A stretch of 64,000 nucleotides of DNA. It comes from Bubalus kerabau. Taxonomy: Eukaryota > Chordata > Mammalia > Artiodactyla > Bovidae. A program made the position numbers and the translations under genes. The notes under the pieces were generated by a model. The model saw only the letters and a list, made by a program, of their open reading frames with translations, did no database searches and was not told the DNA's origin. Shown here one piece after another: positions 34,855 to 45,162 of this stretch. The stretch spans positions 8,878,501-8,942,500 of the forward strand of contig NC_073624.1 of assembly GCF_029407905.1 (NCBI RefSeq), written 5' to 3'. Position 1 is the first letter of the stretch. The number at the start of each line of letters is the position of its first letter.

Positions 34855-35650
34855 TTGTGTCAAATATCTGCGGCTGTATAACAAATTACTCCTAAACTGA
34901 GCAGCTTAAAACATCACCACCTAAGAGTTCACAGTTTCTTTGGGCTGGGAACCGGGATATGGCTAACTGGTGTAATCACTAAGCCGTGTTTCTTTTGCGA
35001 CGCTATGGACTGTAGCCTGACAGGCTCTTCTGTCCATGAGATTTCCTGGGCAAGAATACTGGAGTGGGTTGCCATTTCCTCCTCCAGGGGATCTTCCCAA
35101 CCCAGGAATCGAACCCACGTCTCCTGCATCACAGGTGGATTCTTTACTGCTGAGCCACCTGGGGAGCCCCCTGGCTTAACTGGACCCTCTGGCTTGGGGG
35201 TCCCTTAAGGCTGCCATCCACACACTGCCAGGGGCTGCAGTCTCTCATCTGCAGGCTTGGCTGAGGGAGGTCAGCTTCCCGGCTCATGGTGTGGTTGGGA
35301 TCAGCACTTTGAGGGTTGCTGGACTCGGGGCCTCACCCCTGTGGATGCTGGTCTGAGGACTGCATCTTTCAATCCTTCATCACCTAGGCCTTGCATAGGG
35401 CAGCCCACAGTGTGGCAGTTCCCATCAGAGCAAGGAGGTAAGCGGGCCAGACAAGGCGAGGAAGATAGAAGTCAGAGATAGAAGACAGATTCTTGCCACT
35501 GGCTCTCGGAAGTGACATCCCATCACTTTTGCCATAGTCTAGCCATCAGAAGGAAGTCACTAGGTCCAGCCCACACGCTAGGGGTGGGGACTCTACAAGG
35601 GAATGGGTACCAGGAGGAAGGCTCACTGAGCACCATCTGACAAGCTGCCA
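34855..35650. repeat. Old interspersed repeat interrupted by Bov-tA, family not assigned
   Basis: TGTATAACAAATTACTCCTA and GAAGTGACATCCCATCACTT are phrases of a common ancient mammalian repeat. The element spans both sides of the antisense Bov-tA at 34971-35170. Confidence 0.5.
34971..35170 (-). mobile_element. Bov-tA SINE inserted in an older repeat
   Basis: Antisense full-length copy ending in the head GAGCCACCTGGGGAGCCCC. Flanking TGGCTAACTGG and TGGCTTAACTGG form an imperfect target duplication. Confidence 0.88.
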
Positions 35651-37080
35651 CCTTCCTTGGGTGAGACACCCAGGGCCTGTCCATCCCCTGCTGGGAACGG
35701 TCTTCCTGGATGCTCTCTCCCAATCTTCCTCTGGCTCTGGGAGGTAACCATGGTGATGGTGCCTGTGTCCCTTGTTGTGGTGGCCTCCTGGAGGGAAGAT
35801 GCTCCTCTCTGTGGTTGTGGATGGCCTGGGCCTTGTCCCAAATCCAGCTGGGACTCTGAGTTCCTGATCTTTGCCTCTCCATCCTCTCAGGATGGAGTGT
35901 CTTGTGGGGAACACCCTTCCGGGTAGTATGTGATATGGGGTGCCCTGGAGTGGGGGTGAGGACCCCCCCCCAGTTCTTCATTTAGCTGACAAGTCCTGGT
36001 GGCATCTTTCCTCAGGGCCAGAGCTGGCCCTTTTCAGCACCAGCACAGCAGGCTGTCCCCTGATTTGCCCAAGCAGGGTGACTGTGGACCATGGTAACTT
36101 GGTGGGCAGGACAGGGACCCTGACCTGAGTGTCCTTCCCATCTCCCAAGACAGAGGAGGTGAGAGCACATTAGACAGGAACCGTGTGGGGAGGAAAGAGA
36201 ATAGAATCAGGCTGGGGCTCTGACCCAGCCTCCAGCCCACCTGCAGACCTCCGCGCCCTCCCTACGGGGACTGAACACAGAGGGCCTAGGGTGGCCGCAT
36301 GGCTGGTGACGTGCTTTCTGTTATTGCAAATATGCAGGGGAAATGGTCAGGACACCAATGGAGAGTCAGAGATGAAGGAAGATAAGACAGAGAGACAGAA
36401 GCGGATGGAGAGATGGACAGAGAGAGACAGACGTGGAGTGGGGCAGAGAGGGAGGGACAGCAGCAGAGGAGACTCGGAGGCCAGGAGGCCAATGCTGGCA
36501 GGCTGCAATGGGGTGAATGGGGGTGGCGGCGGCAGCACGAGGAGACCTTCCTTCCTGCGCCTGGCATCTTCCAGGGGAAACTCAAAAACCTCATCCTGAG
36601 GAGCTGACGTCTGGAGCCATCAACGGGTGGGGGCGCTCAGGGATCCCAGGCAGCCACTCAGGAGAAGATCAGACCAGATCCGACCTGGGAAAGTCAGTTA
36701 CCTCCTCCCTCTGATAGGATTGGCAGATCAGCAAATAAGAATCTGACGTCCAGACAAACCACAGATAGGGCTTCAGCGTCAGTATGTCCCCAGTATGGTA
36801 TGGGACATACACTAAAATTTATTCATGATTTATTCGATATTCAAATTTAACCGTGCGTCCTGGATTTGATCTGGCGGCCCGACTCTCTGAGGGGTGGCCA
36901 GTGCCTTTGCATGGCTGTCTACCTCTTGTCCTCCAGGCTCAAAGGACTCCCCTCCAGAGAGGTCTCCCCTGGCAGAAGGACCTTGCCCCCTCCCCTCAGT
37001 CACCCTCTGTCAGGGCCCCTGGTCCAGAGCAGTCCTGGCGCTTTCAGGTTCTGGAACAACCCCACTCACGTGTTTGCGTT
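35651..37080. other. Intergenic DNA with a GA-rich patch
   Basis: 36370-36450 is rich in GACAGAGAGA-type purine repeats. Open frames of up to about 150 codons on both strands (35523-35981, 36183-36599) lack recognised domains. No gene supported. Confidence 0.45.
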
Positions 37081-37084
37081 TATT

Positions 37085-37200
37085 TTCTATCTCCCCATCT
37101 GAGACAGCAGGCTCCTGAACTCGGGGACCCATCAGCACTGTATCCCCAGCAACTGTCACCTGGTGCATAGTAGGTGCTCAGCAAACATCTACTGAAACAC
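37085..37200 (+). repeat. L2 3' fragment
   Basis: CACTGTATCCCCAGCAACTG and GCATAGTAGGTGCTCAGCAA are the typical 3' end of LINE2. Confidence 0.7.
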
Positions 37201-40090
37201 GCAAGCGCAGAGCCATCAGGAAGGGGAGTGAGAGAGTCGTGGGTGACGTGGGGACGCTGTGCGTACCCCACCCCTCCCACTGGTGACCTGTCCGCTCGCC
37301 CGTGAGTCTCCGAGCTGCCCCGGGGGACAGAGCCGTGGGGGCCCAGCCCGAATTCGGGGGCCTGCAGGTCCGCACCAGCCCAACGGGGCCCTCTGGCGGC
37401 CCCTCCCCACAGGACCAGTCTCCTATCCACTGATTCCCAGAGCAACCCTGTTACTATGACAACGGCAATCCGAGGTCACCGCGCAGGAAACTGGAGGACG
37501 CCTCCCTCCTGGAACGCTACCTCCGAGTCAGAATCTAATTTTCATTACAGCCATAATAGCGGTTTTGCATAATCGTCCATATATTAATACCTAACATGCC
37601 AGTGTTTATTTGGTTAAAATTCATGAATTCAGGTCTAAATAAAAAGTGCTTATGGGTGAAGTTTTTCATTCTCTTAAAATGTTCTTTTTTTTTTCTCTCT
37701 CAATCTCTCTCCTTGGCAGCAACTTGCCTTTAATCCCATTATTAACGCATAAGGGAGAGCAAAACAAAGCACGGCTCTGCTCTCTAGGGCCCGCAGTGGC
37801 CTCGGTGCTGAGAGGGCTGCTGCTCCGCAGGTATGGAAGGGGCCGGCGGGCCATGGTCACCACTGGCACCGCCCCCTTGTGTGACTTGGCACAGGTCATA
37901 CCACCTCACTGGGCCTCAGTTTCCTCGGGGGAGAAATGAGGGAGGGGGTTAGCTGGGCACTAGGCTCTCGGTTGGGTGGAAGGACCATGGTTGCCATTGT
38001 TGGACTGGTGCCGTGTGATGGGGACTCAAGAGATAGACAGGACACGGGGATAAAGAGTTGGTGTGGAGGGAGAAGTGGAAGCTGGAGAGCAAAGCCATGG
38101 GCAGCTGGGAAGGCTTCCTGGAGGAAGTGGCATTCGGGTAAGCTGAAGTGGTAAGCAAGAGCCAGGGGAAGGGGAGAAAGGGAACAAGGGACACTAGGTG
38201 GGGGAGGGGCTGTTCTTACAGGACACAGGGGAAGAGGCGTGGGGTTGGCAGCACGTGGGTGGTCTGCAGAGTGACAGAGGCTGATGAGGCTTGGGAAGGA
38301 GGCAGAGACAGCCTGGGGGCTGGGAGGGAGCAGAGTTCCAGGAGGAGGGACAGTCACCTCCAAAGGGCCCTGCAAGGTGAGCCAAGGGGCCAAGGAATGT
38401 GCCCTGGGGGGTCAGCAGGGAAGATTGGGAGGTGGTGAGAAGGAGCTGGGTGGGGGAGCAGAAGGCAAGCAAGGGTGAGGTGGGCAGTCAGGCCAGGGGC
38501 CCCTGGTAGGGGAGGAGAGGAGTCTGGGGCCCAGGCTTCCAGAGAGAGATGGGTGTTGGGGGTCAGGCGTCTAGAGGTTTTAAACAGGTGGAGTCTGAAA
38601 AGCCCTGTGGAAGAGTCCAGCAGGCCTGCCTCTGGGGGCTGGGAGAGGAGGGGCTGGAGCAAGGCGTCTCCCCAGGGAGTCAGGGCTTGCTGGACGATTT
38701 GGCCATGAGAGCCGAGGCTGGGCAGCTGGACCAAGTCTCACGGGTAACGAGCGAGGCTCAGGCTGGGGCCTGGACGTACACTGGGACTCAGAGCCCTGCC
38801 TGCTCTGGGGAAGGCCTGCCCTGCCTGTTTCCTCATCTAAAAATGGGGGTCAGACCCCTCCCCAGGTGGAGGCAGGCCGGTCCAGGAGTGGGGGCGGGGC
38901 CTCATGCACCAATGTGTGTGCAGCAGCCCCCACCAGCCGTCGCCGCTCTCCCTGCCCCCATGCCTCATCTATGGTGAGGCAGACGCCCAGGCCTCGAAAG
39001 GGCTCCTGGTGAGACCCCCTCTGCCTCCCCCTCCTCAAGCAGGGAAGACCTAGTGCTCTGAGCAGCAAAGCCTGCGGCTGGAAGCGTCCACGTGGGCGCC
39101 ATGCAGAGAGACCTGGAAGGCTGCAGTGATGTCTCTGTCCACACCACCACCACCCCACCCAGAGCCCCCCGGGGCCACCAGAAGGGGTCTCAGAGCAGAT
39201 GGGAAAGCCGGGGTTACAGGCCTGTCTGTGGGGTGGCCCCAGGTCTTCCTGTTCTCTGCCGTTCTCTGAAGTGGACACCACTGGAGGTCACCCACGTTGT
39301 CCCCAGGTCCCTCTCCTGTCCAGGCCAAGCCCTAGTTGGCCCTCAAGTATAGAGAGCACACACCAAGGGGGTGGGGGGACTAGATAAGGCTGGTGGGGAC
39401 CATGTAGGCCTCTAGCCACTGCTTGGCTGTTCCACTCCCACAGCTTGTAGACACCCAGGTGCTCAGCCTCTGGACCTCTCTGGGTCCCTGGTCTGATCTG
39501 AGGGGCAGTGATGAGAGCACCCTTCCCAGGGATGAGGCCGCACGCAGCTTAGCCGGAGGAGAGACAGCCCAGGTTTCTCTGCGTATCCAGCCTTCAGCCC
39601 CTCCTTCCAACAAGCACACAGTGGTTCTCCTTGACAGTTTCTCCCTTTCTTGCTCTCAGACCATGATGCCGGTGGGTCACCCCCATCCCTGGATCCCAGA
39701 GTTCAGACCTGGCCAATCAGAGCATGGCACGTACCCCAGTCAACCTATGAGAGTCCATGAACTTTGCCAGACTGTCAGGGAGAGACGCCCTCCTTCATCT
39801 GGGGCTGGGCAGATAGGCCCCAAGCCTGGGCTTCTGGTGGCCACTCAGAGAGGAGGGAGGTAAACTCAGAAGGAAGCAGAGACAAGAGATAGAGAGAGAC
39901 TTCGTCCTAGCAACATAGTTGGAGCCCTTGATCCAACTGCATCTGAAGCTGACTCTACCTCTGGACTTGTTAGCTACTTGAGCCACTAAGTTACTTTCAT
40001 CTTATTTCTCTCTTTTCTCCCTGCCTTCCTTTCCTCTCTTCCAGCTTTTTCTTTCAAACTCATTTGAGTTGGATTTTTGTCCTTTGTGAA
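37201..40090. other. Intergenic DNA; AT-rich non-repeat island at 37520-37680
   Basis: 37520-37680 is conspicuously AT-rich with homeobox-type cores (ATATATTAATACCTAAC) in otherwise GC-rich DNA. Sense MIR traces lie at about 37870-37935 and 38770-38860. No gene supported. Confidence 0.45.
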
Positions 40091-40457
40091 CTGTGGTGTT
40101 GGAAAAGACTCTTGAGAGTCCCTTGGACAGCAAGGAGATCCAACCAGTCCATCCTAAAGGAAATCAGTCCTGAATATTCATTGGAAGGACTGATGCTGAA
40201 GCTGAAGCTCCAATACTTTGGTCACCTGATGCGATGAACTGACTCATTGGAAAAGACCCTGATGCTGGGAACGATTGAAGGCAGGAGGAGAAGGGGACGA
40301 CAGAGGATGAGATGTTGGATGGCATCACCGACTCCATGGACATGAGTTTGAGTAAGCTCCAGGAGTTGGTGATGGACAGGGAAGCCTGGCATGCTGCGGT
40401 TCATGGGGTCGCAAAGAGTCGGACACGACTGAGCGACTGAACTGAACTGAACTGAAC
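40091..40457 (+). mobile_element. BovB 3'-end fragment just beyond the CACNA1I poly(A) site
   Basis: Sense BovB 3' end from CTGTGGTGTTGGAAAAGACT to GAGCGACTGAACTGAACTGA, with CpGs intact in GGGTCGCAAAGAGTCGGACA. It lies about 330 bp past the predicted CACNA1I cleavage site, antisense to the gene. Confidence 0.92.
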
Positions 40458-40805
40458 CAAGAGTCCTGAAAATACCCACAGTATGACTTTAGGTAACAGT
40501 GCCAGGTAGGTAGATGACTTCTCTCTTGTTACTCTCTCACCCAAGTCCAGCGTCTTCACTAAAGAGCCAGGTTCTGCTTCCTCCCCAGCCCAGCAGCCCC
40601 CAACCCACGCCCAAACCAGGAGAGAAACTTCCATCGGTGTCTCTAGGTCCCAGACACCCCAGGCCCCGCAGCCTGGGCATAATAAACACATCACCACCAC
40701 CACGCCCACCCACCCCCCCAGCGGGAAACCCCCCAGTTCAACACCCATGCCACTAGGGAAAGAACAGCCCAGACACACAGAACAATTCTGAAATAGGCTT
40801 CGGGT

Positions 40806-40811
40806 TTTATT
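40806..40811 (-). terminator. CACNA1I: Canonical poly(A) signal AATAAA of CACNA1I
   Basis: On the minus strand the sequence reads GTTTTGAATAAAACCC, followed within about 40 nt by a GU/U-rich stretch (TTGTTCTGTGTGTCTGG), the usual downstream element. I found no other minus-strand AATAAA between it and the stop codon, so this is the best 3' end. RNA 3'-end data would settle it. Confidence 0.75.
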
Positions 40812-43205
40812 CAAAACAACGCTGGTGGCGGCTGCCACTTGCTTGCTCTACCCCAGGCCGTCTGGGCCAGTAGGTACCAGCGCCATCAGCAACTAGGAGG
40901 GAAGTGTATTCACACCATAGAAACTGTACAGCGACTGGGAGTGCGGTAGTCACGGCAGCAGGGCTGGGTGGAGGGCTTCCAGGAGGAGGCAGCCTCTGTC
41001 TCCTCCTCAAACCCTGGCTCAGCCCAGGCTCCGCCAGGAACACTGATTATTGCACAAAGACAAAAAAGAGTATGTGTATCTGGGCTAAACAGCGGTTTCT
41101 AAGACCCCAAGCCCTTACACAGCGCAGCAAAGGGGGCCAGAGGTGGCCCTGGAAACAGAAAGCTCCAGTGGGAAGATTTGTGGGGGGAAGACAGGCAGAC
41201 AGGCTGATACTGTGCACATTTGGTCCACTTTTAGGGGGCTGCCTGGTGCAGGAGAAGGCCTGGCAGGAGACAGGAAAAGGGTTTGGCCAGGGCAGGCCAT
41301 GTCCCATCTGGTCTTGGGTCCCTTTGTATAGGTGTTGAGGTGCATGCCAGCCACCATCCTGCAGAGATCTGCAAACACACAGCTTGGGGTGTCCAGCACC
41401 AGGGTCCCCACTCTCCTCAGGGCCAGGCCACGTGGGTTAGGGTAGGTTTGTGCTTTTGTGATAGACAGGCCGCAGGATCGGAGAGGGCAAAGGGGCTAAT
41501 CACCCAACCCTTAGCCATTTGGGCTTCTCCTGGCCAGCCAACCACAGCTTCCCTGGTCCCCTATCACCTGTAACTCCCAGGAACAGGACCAAGTGCCTGG
41601 GTTCAGCATTTGAGGCCCTCCAGGAACAAGCCCATCTCTCACGACTCCCTCGGGCAAAGCTTCTATCTTCTGTGTTCAGCTCTGAGACACATCCCGCTCT
41701 GACCAGATCTCCCACCATCACTCAGGTGACGGCTGGATCACTCTTCCCACGTGTCTGCTTGTTCTGAGGTCACACAGATCCCAGTAAAAGGATGGCTTTA
41801 TGTCAGACACAGCCAAGATGTGTTCCCTGCCCAGCCCCTGATAACCTGGGGACATCAGGAAAGTCAGTTCCCTGGTCTGCGCGTGGAGCAGCAGTGCGCG
41901 CGGCTCAGGGCCTCCCGACAACACCTGAGCCCAGAAAACGGGAGCTGCTGACCGGAGTCAGACGCCATCCCCTGAACCCCACCCACCCTCCACACGGGCC
42001 TCCCAGGCCCCACTAGCCATCCTCCAGCCCCTGGCACACACGTCCCTCCAGGAACACGCTGTCGGGCACAGCTACTGTGTGTGCGGCCTCCCCTCCACCT
42101 CGATCGCTGGGGCCAGCGTGGCTCACGGAGGGAGGGTGAGGCACAGCCCAGCAGGCTACCCGCGCCCTCTTTTTCCCCAGACAAGCAAGCACCCCCGTGA
42201 TGAAACCACCAGCATGGCCAGGGCAGCCAGTGCAAGGCTCTCTGGAGCAAGCAGCTCAGGACTAGGGCCCAGCCTCCGCCTCCAGCCAATGGGCCCCTGG
42301 GGGGCAGGAGGGGACATGACCCCAGGCCCAGCCAACCCCTCCCCTGGAAGCTGCCACCTGAGAGAGTGCAGAGCGTGTAGGTACCGCCTTGTGTGGCCTC
42401 ACAGCGACCCCTCAAAGAGGACTGCCCACCATCACACTTTCAGGTGAGGAGAGGGAGGCTCCAGAGGCTCAGGGGCAAGTCCAGGACTGACCACCAAGAT
42501 GGCCCAACTCCCCCACTGCCAGCAGAGAGGTCTGCAGCCCGGCTGTGACTTTCTGAATCCACCTGCTTTGAAACACAGGGTCCCTGTTTCACATTTCAGG
42601 TACTCGGGGGCTGGCCGCCCACAGCGCCCCCGCCTCTTTGCTCCCCGGGTTCTGAGGGTCCTGGGGTGGCCCCTTCACCCCCTGGGGTGGACCTTGGCTT
42701 CCTCAGGTGTGAAGTGGACCAAACAACCCTTCCCCCTACCAGCTCTTGGGGAAAGGCTTTGCAGGCCACATTACCTCCTCCCTTTGCACGATGCCCAGAC
42801 CCCAGGGGTCCCTCTGCCACCTAGAAGACCCAGAGCCTGTCAAGAAGACCCTTCTCCCGAACCCGTCTGCCCAGCCCAAAGCCAAACTCTTTAAGGTCAG
42901 GTTTGGGGAACAAGGTCAAGGGCCCCTCAGCGGGGCCAGCCGAAGCCTTTGAGAGGCTCTCACACTGGCCGAGGGCCTGGTTATTGCTGAAGGGCTGTGA
43001 GTCCCCAGCTTTCGGCATTTCCCACCCCACAACCTCTGCGTGTCTGCAGATCACTGCATCGCTATGACCCAGCCTTCTTCCTCAAAATGACTTCAAGTCC
43101 ATTCACTGCTCAAAACCCAGCCCTGATCTGAGCACTATGTCTGTGATGTCATGGGTCCAATGTACTGGGTTTTTTTTTTCTAATAAGTACTGAAATAAAT
43201 GCACA

Positions 43206-43264
43206 ACTATTCAAATAAATACCCATCTGATAAATCTAAGACTATTCAAATAAATACCCGTCTG
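43206..43264 (-). repeat. 35-bp tandem unit in the CACNA1I 3' UTR
   Basis: ACTATTCAAATAAATACCC occurs at 43206 and again at 43241, giving about 1.7 copies of a 35-bp unit. On the transcript strand each copy carries UAUUUAUUU. Confidence 0.85.
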
Positions 43265-44484
43265 GGAACCCATTTGAGAAGTATTGCAGCTTTGGGAAAG
43301 CTGGGAAGGGGAATAAAACAGAGACTCAGAGGCAGGCAGCAGGGAGAGAGGATGTGGGGATGTGGGTCTCCAGGTGCCAGGCGGGCGTGGGAAGGTGTAG
43401 GGCCCAGGGCTGATCCCAGGGCCCAGGCAGCTACCCCCACCCCTACTTAGGGTCCTGTCAGATCTATTTTACCCTGAACTCCATGGAGGATGGGGGCAGG
43501 GAGCAGAGTTGGTCAGGGGACAGGGAGTGGAGGGGTGTGTACAACCTCCAGCAATAGCCGTGGCTCAGGGTCCACCCCGGGCTGGGGGTAAAAGGCAATA
43601 AGTAACCGGCCACTGATGGTCAGAACCCAGGAGCCCTGGGGGGCAGCACGACCAGCATAGACCAGGAGGGTTCCCTTGACCTCCAAACATCTCATCTGCT
43701 TAATTCCTCCACTGTCCCTCTCCTTCCTGCAGCCCTGCTGCTCTCAGCTCCTTGGGGGCAAAAGCCCCTGAAACCTCACCTAAATGTGAGGCCCCCCCAC
43801 CCTGCCCAGTCGTGGAGCCACTTTCCACCCCCACCGCTGTCCTTAAAGTAATACCAGGACTCACCCCTGGTTTTTCTAAAGAAAGACATCTAACTGGTTG
43901 ACTAAGAGAGTTTGTGTGCTCTGGGGCATCTATGAAGGACTGTCAGAACTAGACGGTCAGGAACAAGACAGACACCCCAACATGTAGAGGGGCGGGATCT
44001 TAGCAGCGTTTCTTCTTTAAAGGAAAAAAAAAATGCACCCTGAATTCCACCTCTTCTTCTGGGCCTGTCTCCCCGGCCACGGTGGGGACCCTCAGAGGCC
44101 TGAGAGCCCTCTCCAAGCCACTCTCAACCTGGGAGGGAGACACCAGAAATTCCAGCGGCCAGTACCCCGGAGTGGGCCCCCACCGGCTATGCTCAACTTT
44201 AGCACTTTCTGGAAGTCATAAGCTCTCGGTAGAAAAAATAAATATATATGTCTGTCTCTCTCTATGTATATGCATATGTATACACGTATACGCACGGGCA
44301 GGACCACCGTTGGGCCCTTCTGAGCCTCGGCTACCGGGCGGACGTGGGGGGGCCTGCTCCTCCCGCCCCGACGGCGGCCCCCCGGCGCGGCGCCCAGGTC
44401 CAGGTGGTGGACTGGACGAAGTATTGCTGTCTGCCCCTGGCTCCTGAGGTAAAGAAGTGAAACGGGGCGGGCGGGCGGCGGCCC

Positions 44485-45162
44485 TCATCTCCTCCCCTGG
44501 CTCGCGGCGTCCCCGGACGGCGGCTCCCCCAGCGGCGGCGGCGGCGGCGGCGGGGGCTGTGGCTCGGGCGCCTCGGGGTCCCGGGGAGCGGCCGGCTCGG
44601 CCGGGCGCGGCGGGTCCTTGCAGCGATCGGCGGCGGCCCAGGAGGGGCTGCGGGCCAGGCCGCGGGGCCCAGGGGCGGCGGCGGCGCGGGGGCGGCCGGG
44701 CCCGGCGGCCAGGCTGCTGGCGCTGCTGAACCGGCGCGCGGGCGGGAGGCCGGGCGGCGGGGGCGGCGGCCCGAAGAGGGAGGTGAGCGAGAGGCTGCTG
44801 AGGGTCTCCGAGTGCTCGCTGCCCGCGCCCCCGCAGCCCCCGCCGGCCCGGCCGCCCGCGCCCTCCTCGTCCGAGGGGTCCATGGAGTCGTGCCGCGTGC
44901 AGCCCGGGCTGGTGGAGCCCCCGCTGCTGTGGCTGCGCTGGTGCGCCCGCAGCCCGCGCAGGCTGAACGTGCCCCGGCCCCGCGGGCTCGGGCGGCGGCG
45001 CGCAGCGGGCGACGGGCCGGCGCGGGGCCCCGGGACGGAAGCGGGCAGCCCCAGCCCTCGCCGCGGGCTGTCGCTCAGGGTCAGGCTGTCCTCCAGCGTG
45101 GTCTGCAGGCTGCCCGCCGAGCTGCTGCGGCTGACCTCCAGCGACGTGTCGCTCCCCGTGGC
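44485..45162 (-). CDS. CACNA1I: CACNA1I terminal coding exon with stop codon
   Basis: 678 bp, 225 codons plus stop (44487-44485). It starts [19 protein letters not shown] after acceptor CTCCCCGCAG and carries conserved segments [31 protein letters not shown] and [16 protein letters not shown]. Its distal half is compositionally extreme: Pro/Ala/Arg-rich, two proline tracts (six and eight residues) and a final QGRR where the human tail, as remembered, ends KRKR. Base composition is far more GC- and CpG-rich than the flanks. The long plus-strand open frames across it are shadows. Confidence 0.93.
   Translation of the reverse strand, partial: ATGSDTSLEVSRSSSAGSLQTTLEDSLTLSDSPRRGLGLPASVPGPRAGPSPAARRRPSPRGRGTFSLRGLRAHQRSHSSGGSTSPGCTRHDSMDPSDEEGAGGRAGGGCGGAGSEHSETLSSLSLTSLFGPPPPPPGLPPARRFSSASSLAAGPGRPRAAAAPGPRGLARSPSWAAADRCKDPPRPAEPAAPRDPEAPEPQPPPPPPPPLGEPPSGDAASQGRR

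Larger units (their letters stand above)
40790..44484 (-). other. CACNA1I: CACNA1I 3' untranslated region (about 3.7 kb)
   Basis: This runs from the stop codon to the predicted cleavage site about 15-25 nt beyond the AATAAA at 40811-40806. I see no Bov-tA or BovB insertion in it, unlike the DNA just beyond, which supports it being one exonic unit. It contains a pyrimidine/purine simple stretch near 44240-44300, an AT-rich part with AUUUA pentamers at 43190-43265, and a small MIR-like trace near 42430-42490. The exact cleavage base is inferred, not observed. Confidence 0.75.

Noticed and set aside
40091..40457. An alternative terminal exon of CACNA1I beyond the poly(A) site
   Set aside because: This stretch is a BovB 3' fragment in antisense orientation to the gene.
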